A DNA stretch of 53,165 nucleotides from an uncultured Lachnospiraceae bacterium (GTDB lineage Bacteria; Bacillota; Clostridia; Lachnospirales; Lachnospiraceae). Each line of letters begins with the position of its first letter. Positions within the stretch are counted from its first letter, which is position 1. The DNA lies in NCBI GenBank assembly GCA_958402795.1, contig CATXUX010000024.1, positions 1 to 53,165 on the forward strand, read 5' to 3'. Under the pieces are notes generated by a model. It was not told the DNA's origin. It saw nothing but the letters and a program-made list of their open reading frames with translations, and did no database searches. This document shows, one piece after another, positions 43,886-52,761 of this stretch. The position numbers and the translations under genes were made by a program.

Positions 43886-46843
43886 ATGAGTATTTATGAT
43901 CTTCAGGCGTATGAACTGCTCCAGGAAGAGGAGTTACCGGATATTAAGTCAAAAGGATATCTTCTGAAGCACAAAAAGAGCGGGGCGCGTGTCCTTTTCA
44001 TAGAGAATGACGATGAGAACAAGGTGTTTACGGTCGGATTCCGTACAACGCCGTCGGACAGTACAGGGGTTCCTCATATTATGGAGCATTCCGTACTGTG
44101 CGGTTCGAAGAACTTCCCGGTAAAGGATCCGTTTGTAGAATTGGTGAAGGGTTCGCTGAATACATTCCTCAATGCGATGACTTATCCGGATAAAACGTTG
44201 TATCCGATCGCGAGCTGCAATGATGCGGATTTTCAGAATTTGATGCATGTGTATATGGATGCGGTATTTTACCCGAACATTTATGAGCATGATGAGATAT
44301 TCCGTCAGGAGGGCTGGAGCTATAAGCTGGATGATCCGGATGGAAAACTGGAATACAACGGTGTTGTCTATAATGAGATGAAGGGGGCATTTTCGTCTCC
44401 GGACGGCGTGCTGGACCGGGTGATCCTGAATTCTTTGTTCCCGGATACCTGTTATGCATATGAATCCGGCGGAGATCCGGACGTGATTCCGGAACTGACG
44501 TATGAACAATTCCTGGATTTCCACAGGAAGTATTATCATCCGTCCAACAGCTATATTTATCTTTATGGAAAAATGGACATTGAAGAAAAGTTGAACTGGC
44601 TGGATCAGGAGTATCTGTGCGAGTTTGATTCGGATCCGGTTGATTCGGAAATTCATTTTCAACAGCCATTTGAAAAGATGAGCAGGGTGGAAAAGACGTA
44701 TTCTATCACCAGTGACGAGCCGGAGGAGGATAATACGTATCTTTCTTATAATAAAGTCATCGGGACGAGTCTGGATGAGAAGTTGTATCTTGCGTTTCAG
44801 GTTTTGGATTACGCCCTCCTTTCTGCGCCGGGCGCACCTCTGAAAAAGGCACTTCTGGATGCAGGGATCGGAAAGGATATTTCAGGATCTTACGACAATG
44901 GGATCTACCAGCCGATCTTTTCCGTGATTGCAAAGAACGCAAACCCGGAGCAGGAACAGGCATTTGTAAATAAGGTAGAAGAGACGCTGCGTGAAATTGT
45001 GCGAAATGGTATGGACAACAAAGCGCTGGAAGCGGGAATCAATTATTATGAATTCCGTTTCAGGGAGGCGGATTTCGGCGGATATCCGAAGGGACTGATG
45101 TATGGACTGCAGATTTTTGAGAGCTGGCTTTACGATGACACAAAGCCGTTTATCCACATGCAGGCGCTTCCGACCTTTGAATTTCTCAAAAGCCGGATCG
45201 GCACGGGATATTTTGAGGATCTGATCCAGACGTGGCTTTTGGATAACACACATGGCTCTGTTGTTGTGATCCGGCCGGAACGTGGACGGACTGCGCGGAT
45301 GGAGAGGGAACTGGAGGAAAAACTTCAGGCGTATAAGGACGGCCTGACAGAGGAAGAGGTACAGAAGCTGGCAGCGGATACAAAGCAACTGGCAGAGTAT
45401 CAGGAGTCGGAAGATGCGAAGGAAGATCTGGAAAAGATTCCGGTTCTGGCGCGGGAAAATATTTCCAGGGATATTGCGCCGGTACAGAATGAAGAAATGC
45501 AGGCAGGACAGATTCCGGTCGTATACCATGATGTAGAGACAAATGGAATCGGATATGTGACGCTGATGTTCGATTTATCCTGTGTGCCGGAAGAAAAACT
45601 GCCGTATATCGGGATTCTGCAGTCTGTGCTTGGCATCATTGACACGGTTCACTATGAGTATGGGGAATTATTTAATGAGATCAATGTGCACACCGGCGGT
45701 ATCGGAACGTCGCTGGAACTCTACCCGGATGTGCGCCATACGAAAGAAAAAGAATTTCGCGCGACCTTTGAGATGAAGGGAAAGGCACTCTATCCGAAGA
45801 TGGACGTCCTCTTTGCCATGATGAAAGAGATTCTGACAGGCTCAAAGCTGAATGATGAGAAGCGGCTGAAAGAGATTCTGGCTATGCTGAAATCTCAGCT
45901 TCAGATGTCCTTCCTCTCGGCAGGGCATACGACGGCTGTGCTTCGGGCGCAGTCTTACGCGTCTCCGATCTCCAAGTTCAAGGACGATACAGACGGGATT
46001 GGATTTTATGAAACCGTAAAGGATCTGGAAGAGCATTTTGATGAGAGAAAAGAAGAACTTATCAGTAATCTGCGGGAGCTTGCAGCACAGATTTTCCGGA
46101 CGGACAATCTGATGGTGAGCTGCACCTGCGCCAAAGAAGGACTTGACACGGTAAAACAGCAGATCATTTCGTGGGATAAAGAACAGTGGGAGCAGCAGGA
46201 CATGCATGATTCGGCGGCAGCGACAGAAAACGAAGGCAGATCCAACTGCATCCTGCACTGTGTAAAACGGAATGAAGGATTCAAGACGTCTTCGAAAGTA
46301 CAGTATGTTGCGAGAGTCGGCAACTTTATGGACAGCGGCGCAGAATACACAGGAACGCTGCAGATTTTAAAAGTGATACTGGGGTATGATTATCTATGGC
46401 AGAATATCCGTGTGAAGGGCGGCGCTTATGGCTGTATGTGCAATTTCAACCGGATCGGAGAAGGATATCTGGTCTCCTACCGAGATCCGAATCTGAAACG
46501 GACAATGGACGTATATGAGGGCGTGGTAGATTACCTGAGGAATTTTTCCGTGGATGAACGGGATATGAATAAGTATGTGATCGGAACAATCAGCAATGTG
46601 GACCGTCCGATGACGCCCGCGGCGAAAGGGGAACGTTCGATGAATCTGTATATGAACCACATCTCTGAGGAGATGCTTTGCAGGGAAAGAGAAGAAATCC
46701 TGAACGCACAGCCGGAGGATATCCGCGCTCTTGCGGATGTGGTCGCGGCGACACTTGCGGCAGATCAGATCTGTGTGATCGGCAGTGAAGAAAAGATAGA
46801 AGCAGAACGGGATCTGTTCGGAGAGGTACGTTCTATTTTTTAA
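43886..46843 (+). CDS. M16C-family zinc metalloprotease (presequence-protease-like)
   Basis: A 985-residue insulinase-type peptidase. The inverted zinc motif HxxEH is in GVPHIMEHSVLCGSKNFPVK (about 52-71), with the downstream Glu in YNGVVYNEMKGAFS (about 165-178). Two homologous halves and the M16C linker are present at normal length. Such enzymes degrade short peptides inside a closed chamber. There is no signal peptide, so it is probably cytoplasmic. GGAAG precedes the ATG. era follows 37 bp later. Confidence 0.94.
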   Translation: MSIYDLQAYELLQEEELPDIKSKGYLLKHKKSGARVLFIENDDENKVFTVGFRTTPSDSTGVPHIMEHSVLCGSKNFPVKDPFVELVKGSLNTFLNAMTYPDKTLYPIASCNDADFQNLMHVYMDAVFYPNIYEHDEIFRQEGWSYKLDDPDGKLEYNGVVYNEMKGAFSSPDGVLDRVILNSLFPDTCYAYESGGDPDVIPELTYEQFLDFHRKYYHPSNSYIYLYGKMDIEEKLNWLDQEYLCEFDSDPVDSEIHFQQPFEKMSRVEKTYSITSDEPEEDNTYLSYNKVIGTSLDEKLYLAFQVLDYALLSAPGAPLKKALLDAGIGKDISGSYDNGIYQPIFSVIAKNANPEQEQAFVNKVEETLREIVRNGMDNKALEAGINYYEFRFREADFGGYPKGLMYGLQIFESWLYDDTKPFIHMQALPTFEFLKSRIGTGYFEDLIQTWLLDNTHGSVVVIRPERGRTARMERELEEKLQAYKDGLTEEEVQKLAADTKQLAEYQESEDAKEDLEKIPVLARENISRDIAPVQNEEMQAGQIPVVYHDVETNGIGYVTLMFDLSCVPEEKLPYIGILQSVLGIIDTVHYEYGELFNEINVHTGGIGTSLELYPDVRHTKEKEFRATFEMKGKALYPKMDVLFAMMKEILTGSKLNDEKRLKEILAMLKSQLQMSFLSAGHTTAVLRAQSYASPISKFKDDTDGIGFYETVKDLEEHFDERKEELISNLRELAAQIFRTDNLMVSCTCAKEGLDTVKQQIISWDKEQWEQQDMHDSAAATENEGRSNCILHCVKRNEGFKTSSKVQYVARVGNFMDSGAEYTGTLQILKVILGYDYLWQNIRVKGGAYGCMCNFNRIGEGYLVSYRDPNLKRTMDVYEGVVDYLRNFSVDERDMNKYVIGTISNVDRPMTPAAKGERSMNLYMNHISEEMLCREREEILNAQPEDIRALADVVAATLAADQICVIGSEEKIEAERDLFGEVRSIF

Positions 46844-46880
46844 AGAGCATAGAGACACGAAGAGGCTATGGAGGAACTAC

Positions 46881-47780
46881 ATGAAGGAGAATTATAAATC
46901 AGGATTTGTGACGCTGATCGGGCGGCCGAATGTGGGGAAATCGACACTCATGAACCAGTTGATCGGCCAGAAGATCGCCATTACGTCGAATAAGCCGCAG
47001 ACAACGAGAAACCGGATACAGACCGTGCTGACAACGGAAGACGGACAGATCGTGTTTGTCGATACGCCGGGGATCCATAAGGCGAAGAACAAGCTGGGCG
47101 AGTATATGGTCAATGTGGCGGAGCATTCGCTAAATGACGTGGATGTGGTGCTCTGGCTCGTGGAGCCGACTACATTTATCGGCGCCGGCGAACGGCACAT
47201 TATCAGTCAGCTTCAGCGCGTGAAATCGCCGGTGATCCTTGTGATCAACAAGACGGATATGGTAAAACCGCAGGATGTGCTGGAGTCGATTGATACGTAC
47301 CGGAAAGAATATGATTTCGCGGAGATTGTTCCGGTGTCGGCGCGCAGCGGTGAAAACACGGATGAACTGGTTCGGGTGATCCTGCAATATCTCCCGTATG
47401 GTCCGCAGTTTTATGACGAAGATACCGTAACAGACCAGCCGGAGCGCCAGATTGTAGCAGAGATCATACGGGAAAAGGCGCTGCATTGTCTGCAGGAAGA
47501 GATTCCGCATGGGATCGCAGTTGCGATCGACCGCATGAAAATGGAGAAAAAAGTGATGCACATTGATGCGACGATCATCTGCGAAAGGGATTCGCATAAA
47601 GGAATCATTATCGGAAAGCAGGGTGCGATGCTCAAAAAAATCGGAAGTACGGCGCGGTATGAAATTGAGCGGATGCTGGAGTGCAAAGTAAATCTGAAAC
47701 TCTGGGTGAAGGTTCAGAAAAACTGGCGCGACAGTGATTATCTGGTAAAAAATTTCGGCTATCACGAAGATGAAAACTAA
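46881..47780 (+). CDS. era: GTPase Era
   Basis: A 299-residue ribosome-assembly GTPase that binds the 3' end of 16S rRNA. G1 is GRPNVGKST (about 14-22), G3 DTPG (about 60-63), G4 NKTD (about 125-128). The C-terminal KH domain has GIIIGKQGAMLKKIG (about 238-252). Typical length. It heads the era/YqzL-like/recO cluster. Confidence 0.97.
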   Translation: MKENYKSGFVTLIGRPNVGKSTLMNQLIGQKIAITSNKPQTTRNRIQTVLTTEDGQIVFVDTPGIHKAKNKLGEYMVNVAEHSLNDVDVVLWLVEPTTFIGAGERHIISQLQRVKSPVILVINKTDMVKPQDVLESIDTYRKEYDFAEIVPVSARSGENTDELVRVILQYLPYGPQFYDEDTVTDQPERQIVAEIIREKALHCLQEEIPHGIAVAIDRMKMEKKVMHIDATIICERDSHKGIIIGKQGAMLKKIGSTARYEIERMLECKVNLKLWVKVQKNWRDSDYLVKNFGYHEDEN

Positions 47781-47857
47781 CAGAAAAACAGTATAGAAAA
47801 ATGTCGAATCGGAAAACCTATTCTATAAGCAGACAACACAGAAGAAGAGGTGGACCG

Positions 47858-48043
47858 ATGGAAGAAAAGTACTGGAAAGAATTCATGAAAACCGGCGGCG
47901 TATGCGATTATCTCGGATACAAAATGGAATTATACGGACATATGCAGGGAGAACGTGCAAAGGATGATACAGAGGTAGGAAAAGGTGAATCAGATCACAG
48001 TAACCGGGATGGTGCTTCAGACGGCGCCTGTAGGAGAATATGA
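47858..48043 (+). CDS. small YqzL-like protein between era and recO
   Basis: A 61-residue ORF starting at ATG 47858 after GAAGAGGTGG. The start, MEEKYWKEFMKTGGVCDYLGYK, resembles the short YqzL-type proteins that sit between era and recO in Firmicutes (W-x-x-F-x-x-T-G-x-x-x-x-Y-L pattern). Its function is unknown. The last ~20 codons overlap the start of recO by 59 bp and look like an unselected tail (SDHSNRDGASDGACRRI). An ancestral stop may have been lost, or translation may couple to recO. Confidence 0.65.
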   Translation: MEEKYWKEFMKTGGVCDYLGYKMELYGHMQGERAKDDTEVGKGESDHSNRDGASDGACRRI

Positions 48044-48725
48044 CAGAAGAGTTGTGATATTGACGAAAGAGCAGGGGAAATTATCTGCATTTGCCAGAGG
48101 GGCCAGAAAACCAAACAGCCCCCTGGTCGGTGCGGTGAACCCCTTTTCTTTTGGCGAATTCACATTATATGCCGGACGAACGTCCTATACCATCCAGAGT
48201 GCGCGGATTCAGAATTATTTCGCGGAACTGCGGGAGGATATCGTCGGGGCGTATTATGGATTTTATTTTCTCGAATTTGCAGCTTACTGCACAAAAGAGG
48301 CAAATGATGAGCGGGAAATGCTGAAACTGCTTTACCAGACGATGAAAGCACTGACCAGTGTGAAGATTCCGAACCGGCTGATCCGGTACATATTTGAACT
48401 GAAGTCTCTTACGATCAATGGCGAGGGACCACAGTTGTTTGAGTGTGTCTGCTGCGGTGCAAATGACCGCTCCGCCCTGTTCAGTGTGAAAAAAGGAGGA
48501 CTCGTATGCAGCGAGTGTGCCGGAGATGTGATCGACGGGATCCCTTTAAAACAGTCCACACTGTACAGTATGCAGTATATTGAGACGACGGCGATCGAGC
48601 ATCTGTATACATTTGTTGTGTCAGATGAAGTGCTGGATGAACTGGGAAACGTAATGGAGCGGTATATGGACGTATATGTCGGGAAAAAATTCAAATCACT
48701 GGAAATACTGGAAACGTTGTTGTGA
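47985..48725 (+). CDS. recO: DNA repair protein RecO
   Basis: A 246-residue recombination mediator that loads RecA with RecR. The N-terminal OB fold is typical (QITVTGMVLQTAPVGEYDRR; KLSAFARGARKPNSPLVG). A Cys4 zinc finger is in ECVCCGAND and GLVCSECAGD (about 145-180). The start is a GTG (47985) preceded by GAGGTAGG, overlapping the YqzL-like frame. Confidence 0.95.
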   Translation: MNQITVTGMVLQTAPVGEYDRRVVILTKEQGKLSAFARGARKPNSPLVGAVNPFSFGEFTLYAGRTSYTIQSARIQNYFAELREDIVGAYYGFYFLEFAAYCTKEANDEREMLKLLYQTMKALTSVKIPNRLIRYIFELKSLTINGEGPQLFECVCCGANDRSALFSVKKGGLVCSECAGDVIDGIPLKQSTLYSMQYIETTAIEHLYTFVVSDEVLDELGNVMERYMDVYVGKKFKSLEILETLL

Positions 48726-48763
48726 GAGAAAGTGATGCTTTACAGTTACATGCCACGACCAGA

Positions 48764-48783
48764 CCGCGCACCACACTGCGCGG
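48764..48783. terminator. GC-rich hairpin between recO and hicB
   Basis: CCGCGCA (48764-48770) and TGCGCGG (48777-48783) form a perfect 7-bp stem in the 74-bp convergent gap. No T tract follows on either strand, so intrinsic termination is weakly supported. Confidence 0.4.
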
Positions 48784-48799
48784 CCGCAGTAAAACAGTT

Positions 48800-49201
48800 T
48801 TATAGCTGAATTTTCTCCACTAATGCTTCTTGTAATATCTGGGAAAAGTTCAATCCTTTTTCTATTGCTGCTTCATTCAGCCATTCAGGAATCGTGAGGG
48901 TTTTTTTGACTGCTTTTTTATTAAATCGTTTTCTGTAAGCCAGTGTGTCACAGGAGATAAAGTTAATAAACTCTCCTTCCTTCAGACAGATCTCGTCAGG
49001 AGCAGATGGAGCAGGAATTTCTTTTCTGTCATGTTCGTATCCATATAGAATCAGGGCAAGACAGTCTTCAGCCATAAAAATGGCGTCAGCCATATCGTCG
49101 CCACATGTAAAGCACCCTTCCAGATCTGGAAATATAACCGAATATCCTCCGTCGTTTTCCGGTGTAAAAACAGCAGGGTAAGCGTATCTGGAGTTCCCCA
49201 T
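48800..49201 (-). CDS. hicB: HicB-family antitoxin
   Basis: A 133-residue antitoxin. The N-terminal HicB-like partial RNase-H fold is clear (YPAVFTPENDGGYSVIFPDL, then GCFTCGDDMADAIFMAEDCL). A C-terminal ribbon-helix-helix-type segment follows (KTLTIPEWLNEAAIEKGLN; FSQILQEALVEKIQ) and should bind the operator in front of hicA. It lies 26 bp after the hicA stop, the usual hicA-hicB order. It appears intact although its toxin partner is not. Confidence 0.92.
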   Translation of the reverse strand: MGNSRYAYPAVFTPENDGGYSVIFPDLEGCFTCGDDMADAIFMAEDCLALILYGYEHDRKEIPAPSAPDEICLKEGEFINFISCDTLAYRKRFNKKAVKKTLTIPEWLNEAAIEKGLNFSQILQEALVEKIQL

Positions 49202-49227
49202 ATTATGATACCTTCTTTCTTTTCATT

Positions 49228-49356
49228 CTATTTCTTTTCCTGTTCATCTAAAAGTCCGGCAGCTTTCAGAATGCTTCCGGCTGTTCCGGTTTTGATCTCA
49301 CCTTTATGTCTTGGCAATGCAAATTTTAATTTTTTCTTTAGTTCGCTATATTTCAT
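49228..49356 (-). CDS. hicA: HicA-family toxin with internal deletion of the catalytic region
   Basis: A 42-residue ORF, shorter than the usual ~60-85 residues. It starts MKYSELKKKLK, exactly like HicA, then jumps to FALPRHKGEIKTGTAGSILK and AAGLL, which is the normal C-terminal half. The missing ~25 residues would hold the double-stranded-RNA-binding-like core and the G-x-H motif with the catalytic His (typically ...GGNHEIW...). The reading frame is kept across the junction after residue 11. AAAGGAT precedes the ATG at 49356. It should be unable to cleave mRNA; it could still be bound by HicB. A 42-residue reading is too short for most gene finders. Confidence 0.82.
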   Translation of the reverse strand: MKYSELKKKLKFALPRHKGEIKTGTAGSILKAAGLLDEQEKK

Positions 49357-49371
49357 ATGTTATCCTTTTTA

Positions 49372-49400
49372 AATATAACACGTGCGAACACGTGTGTCAA
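49372..49400 (-). promoter_or_regulatory. hicAB promoter with operator in the spacer
   Basis: On the minus strand, TTGACA (49395-49400) and TATATT (49372-49377) are 17 bp apart. Nearly all of the spacer is the perfect dyad ACACGTG-N4-CACGTGT (plus-strand 49378-49395). HicB bound here would exclude RNA polymerase. Positions 49401-49548 behind it show no gene or clear signal. Confidence 0.85.
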
Positions 49401-49556
49401 CTATTTTCTTCATTGCTTCCATGTAATTGGTGGATTGTGAATGTTTAAATAAGTGACTGGGAAGAATTGTTCTTAGTGTATCATCTCCGATGCATTGCTA
49501 CAATGTGTATGTTTTGGATAACTGAAAGGAATTTGTTGATATTTTGTGAATAACTA

Positions 49557-49750
49557 GTTACTTTTCACGGGGTAGGGAAATGCGGAAAAATTGGTACAAG
49601 CTTGCTTGCAAAACAATATTTTCCGCATTTCCTACACCACGTAAAGGGGTCACCGCCCCACAGCGAGGAACAAAAGCCATTGAAAAAGGGCGACGTACGC
49701 CTTTGGCGTACGGTTTCGCAGCTGTTGGGCGATGACTCGTGAAAAGTAAC
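49557..49750. mobile_element. 194-bp MITE-like element with 13-bp terminal inverted repeats and 8-bp target duplication
   Basis: GTTACTTTTCACG (49557-49569) and its exact complement (49738-49750) bound the element. The 8-bp direct repeat AATAACTA flanks both sides (49549-49556 and 49751-49758). Inside are a long inverted repeat (49572-49589 with 49618-49635, GTAGGGAAATGCGGAAAA type), a perfect CGTACGCC-TTT-GGCGTACG hairpin (49694-49712) and GGGG/CCCC pairing. A 64-codon minus-strand frame across the element (49558-49752) has no family features and starts in the target duplication, so I do not call it a gene. It needs a transposase from elsewhere. It lies 32 bp before the glyS promoter. Confidence 0.85.
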
Positions 49751-49789
49751 AATAACTATTTCGCGGGGAATTTTGAGGGGATCTCATTC

Positions 49790-49818
49790 TTTACAAATCC
49801 CTCTTTAAAGGCTATAAT
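49790..49818 (+). promoter_or_regulatory. glyS promoter
   Basis: TTTACA (49790-49795), a 17-bp spacer and TATAAT (49813-49818), with the start codon 35 bp further on. There is no room for a T-box leader, so this synthetase gene lacks the tRNA control seen at valS. Confidence 0.85.
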
Positions 49819-49853
49819 AGGTAGCGATTGAAAAGAAGGTGAGGAAGAAAAGT

Positions 49854-51254
49854 ATGGTTGAAAAAACGATGGACAAGATTGTTTCGCTGGCAAAGGCGAG
49901 AGGCTTTGTATATCCGGGATCTGAGATTTACGGAGGACTTGCGAATACGTGGGATTACGGAAACCTTGGCGTGGAATTGAAGAATAATGTAAAAAGGGCG
50001 TGGTGGAAGAAGTTTGTGCAGGAATCTCCTTACAATGTCGGTGTGGACTGTGCGATTCTGATGAACCCGCAGACATGGGTGGCGTCCGGACATCTGGGCG
50101 GCTTTTCGGATCCGCTGATGGACTGCCGCGAATGCCATGAGCGGTTTCGTGCAGATAAGATCATTGAAGATTACTGCGCGGAGAATCACATTGCGCTGGA
50201 GGGAAGTGTGGATGGATGGTCTCAGGATGAGATGACAGCATTCATTGAAGAACACCAGATTCCGTGTCCGTCCTGCGGAAAGCATAATTTTACAGATATT
50301 CGTCAGTTTAACCTGATGTTTAAGACATTTCAGGGAGTGACAGAGGATGCGAAAAATACGGTTTATCTCCGGCCGGAGACGGCACAGGGAATCTTTGTAA
50401 ACTTTAAGAATGTACAGCGTACTTCAAGAAAGAAGATTCCGTTCGGCATCGCGCAGATCGGAAAATCGTTCCGCAACGAGATCACACCGGGAAACTTTAC
50501 ATTCCGTACCCGTGAGTTTGAGCAGATGGAACTGGAATTTTTCTGTGAGCCGGATACTGATCTGGAATGGTTCGCATATTGGAAAAAGTTCTGTCTTGAC
50601 TGGCTGTCCTCACTTGGACTGAAAGAAGACGAAGTACGTTACCGCGATCATGATCCGGAAGAGCTTTCTTTCTACAGCAAAGCGACGACAGACGTGGAAT
50701 TTTTGTTCCCGTTCGGCTGGGGAGAACTGTGGGGAATCGCGGACAGAACGGATTATGATCTGTCACGTCATATGGAAGTATCCAAGCAGGATCTGACATA
50801 TTTTGATGATGAAAAGAAAGAAAAATATATCCCATATGTCATCGAGCCGTCACTGGGGGCAGACCGTATGGTGCTGGCGTTCTTATGCAGTGCATATGAC
50901 GAGGAGAATATCGGAACAGAAGAAAAGCCGGATATGCGTACTGTGCTTCATTTCCATCCGGCGCTTGCCCCGGTGAAGATCGGCGTACTGCCGCTCTCGA
51001 AGAAACTAGCAGGCGGAGCCGAGAAGATTTATACGGAACTGAGCAAATACTATAACTGCGAATATGATGACCGCGGAAATATCGGAAAGCGCTACCGCCG
51101 TCAGGACGAGATCGGAACGCCGTTCTGTGTAACCTACGATTTCGAATCGGAAGAGGACGGAGCCGTAACCGTGCGTGACCGCGATACGATGGAGCAGGAG
51201 CGAATCAAAATTGAAGATTTAAAGTCCTATTTTGAGAAAAAATTTGAGTGGTAG
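49854..51254 (+). CDS. glyS: glycyl-tRNA synthetase (single-chain type)
   Basis: A 466-residue class II synthetase of the dimeric (eukaryote/archaea-like) type rather than the alpha2-beta2 bacterial type. Conserved elements: YPGSEIYGGLANTWDYGNLG, RPETAQGIFVNFKNV, RNEITPGNFTFRTREFEQME and a C-terminal anticodon domain (YDDRGNIGKRYRRQDEIGTP). The ATG at 49854 follows GGTGAGG by 9 nt. An in-frame GTG five codons earlier overlaps that ribosome site and is rejected. The M18 peptidase gene follows 18 bp later. Confidence 0.96.
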   Translation: MVEKTMDKIVSLAKARGFVYPGSEIYGGLANTWDYGNLGVELKNNVKRAWWKKFVQESPYNVGVDCAILMNPQTWVASGHLGGFSDPLMDCRECHERFRADKIIEDYCAENHIALEGSVDGWSQDEMTAFIEEHQIPCPSCGKHNFTDIRQFNLMFKTFQGVTEDAKNTVYLRPETAQGIFVNFKNVQRTSRKKIPFGIAQIGKSFRNEITPGNFTFRTREFEQMELEFFCEPDTDLEWFAYWKKFCLDWLSSLGLKEDEVRYRDHDPEELSFYSKATTDVEFLFPFGWGELWGIADRTDYDLSRHMEVSKQDLTYFDDEKKEKYIPYVIEPSLGADRMVLAFLCSAYDEENIGTEEKPDMRTVLHFHPALAPVKIGVLPLSKKLAGGAEKIYTELSKYYNCEYDDRGNIGKRYRRQDEIGTPFCVTYDFESEEDGAVTVRDRDTMEQERIKIEDLKSYFEKKFEW

Positions 51255-51272
51255 AAAAGAGGTAGACAAAAT

Positions 51273-52676
51273 ATGGAAAGAAAGAATGTGTGGCGCACAT
51301 ACAGTGCAGACGAATTAGAAAAGCTCACAGCGGTCAATGAGGATTACAAGGATTGCCTCAACCATGGAAAAACGGAGCGTGAGTGTGTCAAGGTTGCTGT
51401 AAAGCGTGCAGAAGCGCGCGGCTATAGGGATCTGAAGGAAGTAGTGAAAAATGGGGAAGCACTGAAAGCAGGAGATAAGCTCTATGCAGTATGCATGGAT
51501 AAGATGATTGCCATGTTCCATATCGGAACGAAGCCGTTGGAGGAAGGAATGAACATTCTGGGGGCGCATATCGATTCCCCGCGTATCGATGTGAAACAGA
51601 ACCCGCTATATGAGAGCGATGAGCTGGCGTATCTGGACACCCATTACTATGGGGGCATTAAGAAATATCAGTGGGTTACACTGCCGCTTGCCCTCCACGG
51701 TGTTGTCGTAAAAAAAGACGGCACGGTGCAGGAAGTATGCATCGGGGAGAAAGAAGATGATCCGGTTCTGGTGATCACGGATCTGCTGATTCATCTTGCA
51801 GGAGCACAGATGCAGAAGAAAGCGAATGAAGTGGTAGAGGGAGAAAAGCTGGATCTTCTGATCGGCAGCCGCCCGCTGGCACAGGATGAATCCCTGAAAG
51901 AAGAAGAGAAAGAAGCGGTCAAGGCAAATGTCCTGAATCTGCTGAAAGAATATTATCAGATGGAAGAGGAAGATTTTGTGTCGGCAGAACTGGAGATCGT
52001 TCCGGCAGGAAAGGCACGGGACTGCGGTCTGGACAGAAGTATGGTTCTGGCTTACGGACAGGATGACCGGGTGTGTGCCTTTACCTCACTGTACGCAATG
52101 CTTGACGTGGAAGAAGTAGACCGGACGGCCTGCTGCCTTCTGGTGGATAAGGAAGAGATCGGTAGTGTCGGCGCAACCGGAATGCATTCCCGTTTCTTTG
52201 AAAATACCGTTGCGGAGCTGGTGGCTCTGACGACCGGGGCAGAGTCCGAATTGAAAGTGAGACGTGCGCTTCAGAATTCCAAGATGCTTTCTTCCGACGT
52301 CAGTGCTGCATACGATCCGATGTATGCGGAAGCATTTGAAAAGCGCAGTGCTGCATTCTTCGGAAAAGGTCTGGTATTTAATAAATTTACCGGAAGCAAG
52401 GGAAAAAGCGGATCCAATGACGCAAATGCAGAATATCTCGCTGAGATACGCAGAGCGATGGACGCGCAGAATGTAGGATATCAGTTTGCGGAGCTTGGAA
52501 AAGTAGACGTTGGCGGCGGAGGAACGATCGCATATATCATGGCAAACTACGGCATGGAAGTGATCGACAGCGGCGTAGCAGTTCTCAGCATGCATGCACC
52601 GTGGGAAGTTACCAGTAAGGCAGATGTATATGAGGCATATAAAGGGTACTGCGCATTCCTTGAAGAAGTAAAATAA
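51273..52676 (+). CDS. M18-family metallo-aminopeptidase
   Basis: A 467-residue dinuclear zinc aminopeptidase of the ApeB/DNPEP type. The metal-binding motif GAHIDSPRIDVKQNPLYE (about 94-111), the catalytic DKEEIGSVGATGM (about 288-300) and the C-terminal MHAPWEVTSKAD (last His ligand) are intact. It releases N-terminal, often acidic, residues from peptides in the cytoplasm. GAGGTAG precedes the ATG. It is co-directional with glyS and probably co-transcribed. Confidence 0.95.
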   Translation: MERKNVWRTYSADELEKLTAVNEDYKDCLNHGKTERECVKVAVKRAEARGYRDLKEVVKNGEALKAGDKLYAVCMDKMIAMFHIGTKPLEEGMNILGAHIDSPRIDVKQNPLYESDELAYLDTHYYGGIKKYQWVTLPLALHGVVVKKDGTVQEVCIGEKEDDPVLVITDLLIHLAGAQMQKKANEVVEGEKLDLLIGSRPLAQDESLKEEEKEAVKANVLNLLKEYYQMEEEDFVSAELEIVPAGKARDCGLDRSMVLAYGQDDRVCAFTSLYAMLDVEEVDRTACCLLVDKEEIGSVGATGMHSRFFENTVAELVALTTGAESELKVRRALQNSKMLSSDVSAAYDPMYAEAFEKRSAAFFGKGLVFNKFTGSKGKSGSNDANAEYLAEIRRAMDAQNVGYQFAELGKVDVGGGGTIAYIMANYGMEVIDSGVAVLSMHAPWEVTSKADVYEAYKGYCAFLEEVK

Positions 52677-52689
52677 CAGGAGATGGATC

Positions 52690-52746
52690 ATGATACTGCC
52701 GGACCGGATTCAGATCAGGCAGAAGAAATCCGGATACGGCAGTTGA
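52690..52746 (+). CDS. possible 18-residue mini-ORF
   Basis: An ATG at 52690 with GGAGATGG 3 nt upstream opens an 18-codon frame (MILPDRIQIRQKKSGYGS) between the aminopeptidase and the PTS IIA gene. It could be a coupling or leader peptide, or chance. No similarity is apparent. An overlapping longer frame (52683-52913) in another phase is a shadow of the IIA gene. Confidence 0.2.
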   Translation: MILPDRIQIRQKKSGYGS

Positions 52747-52761
52747 AAGAGGAACAGAGTT

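Noticed and set aside
49558..49752. A 64-codon minus-strand frame in the MITE region
   Set aside because: It spans the inverted repeats and starts in the target duplication. It has no domain and no ribosome site; the repeat structure explains the sequence better.
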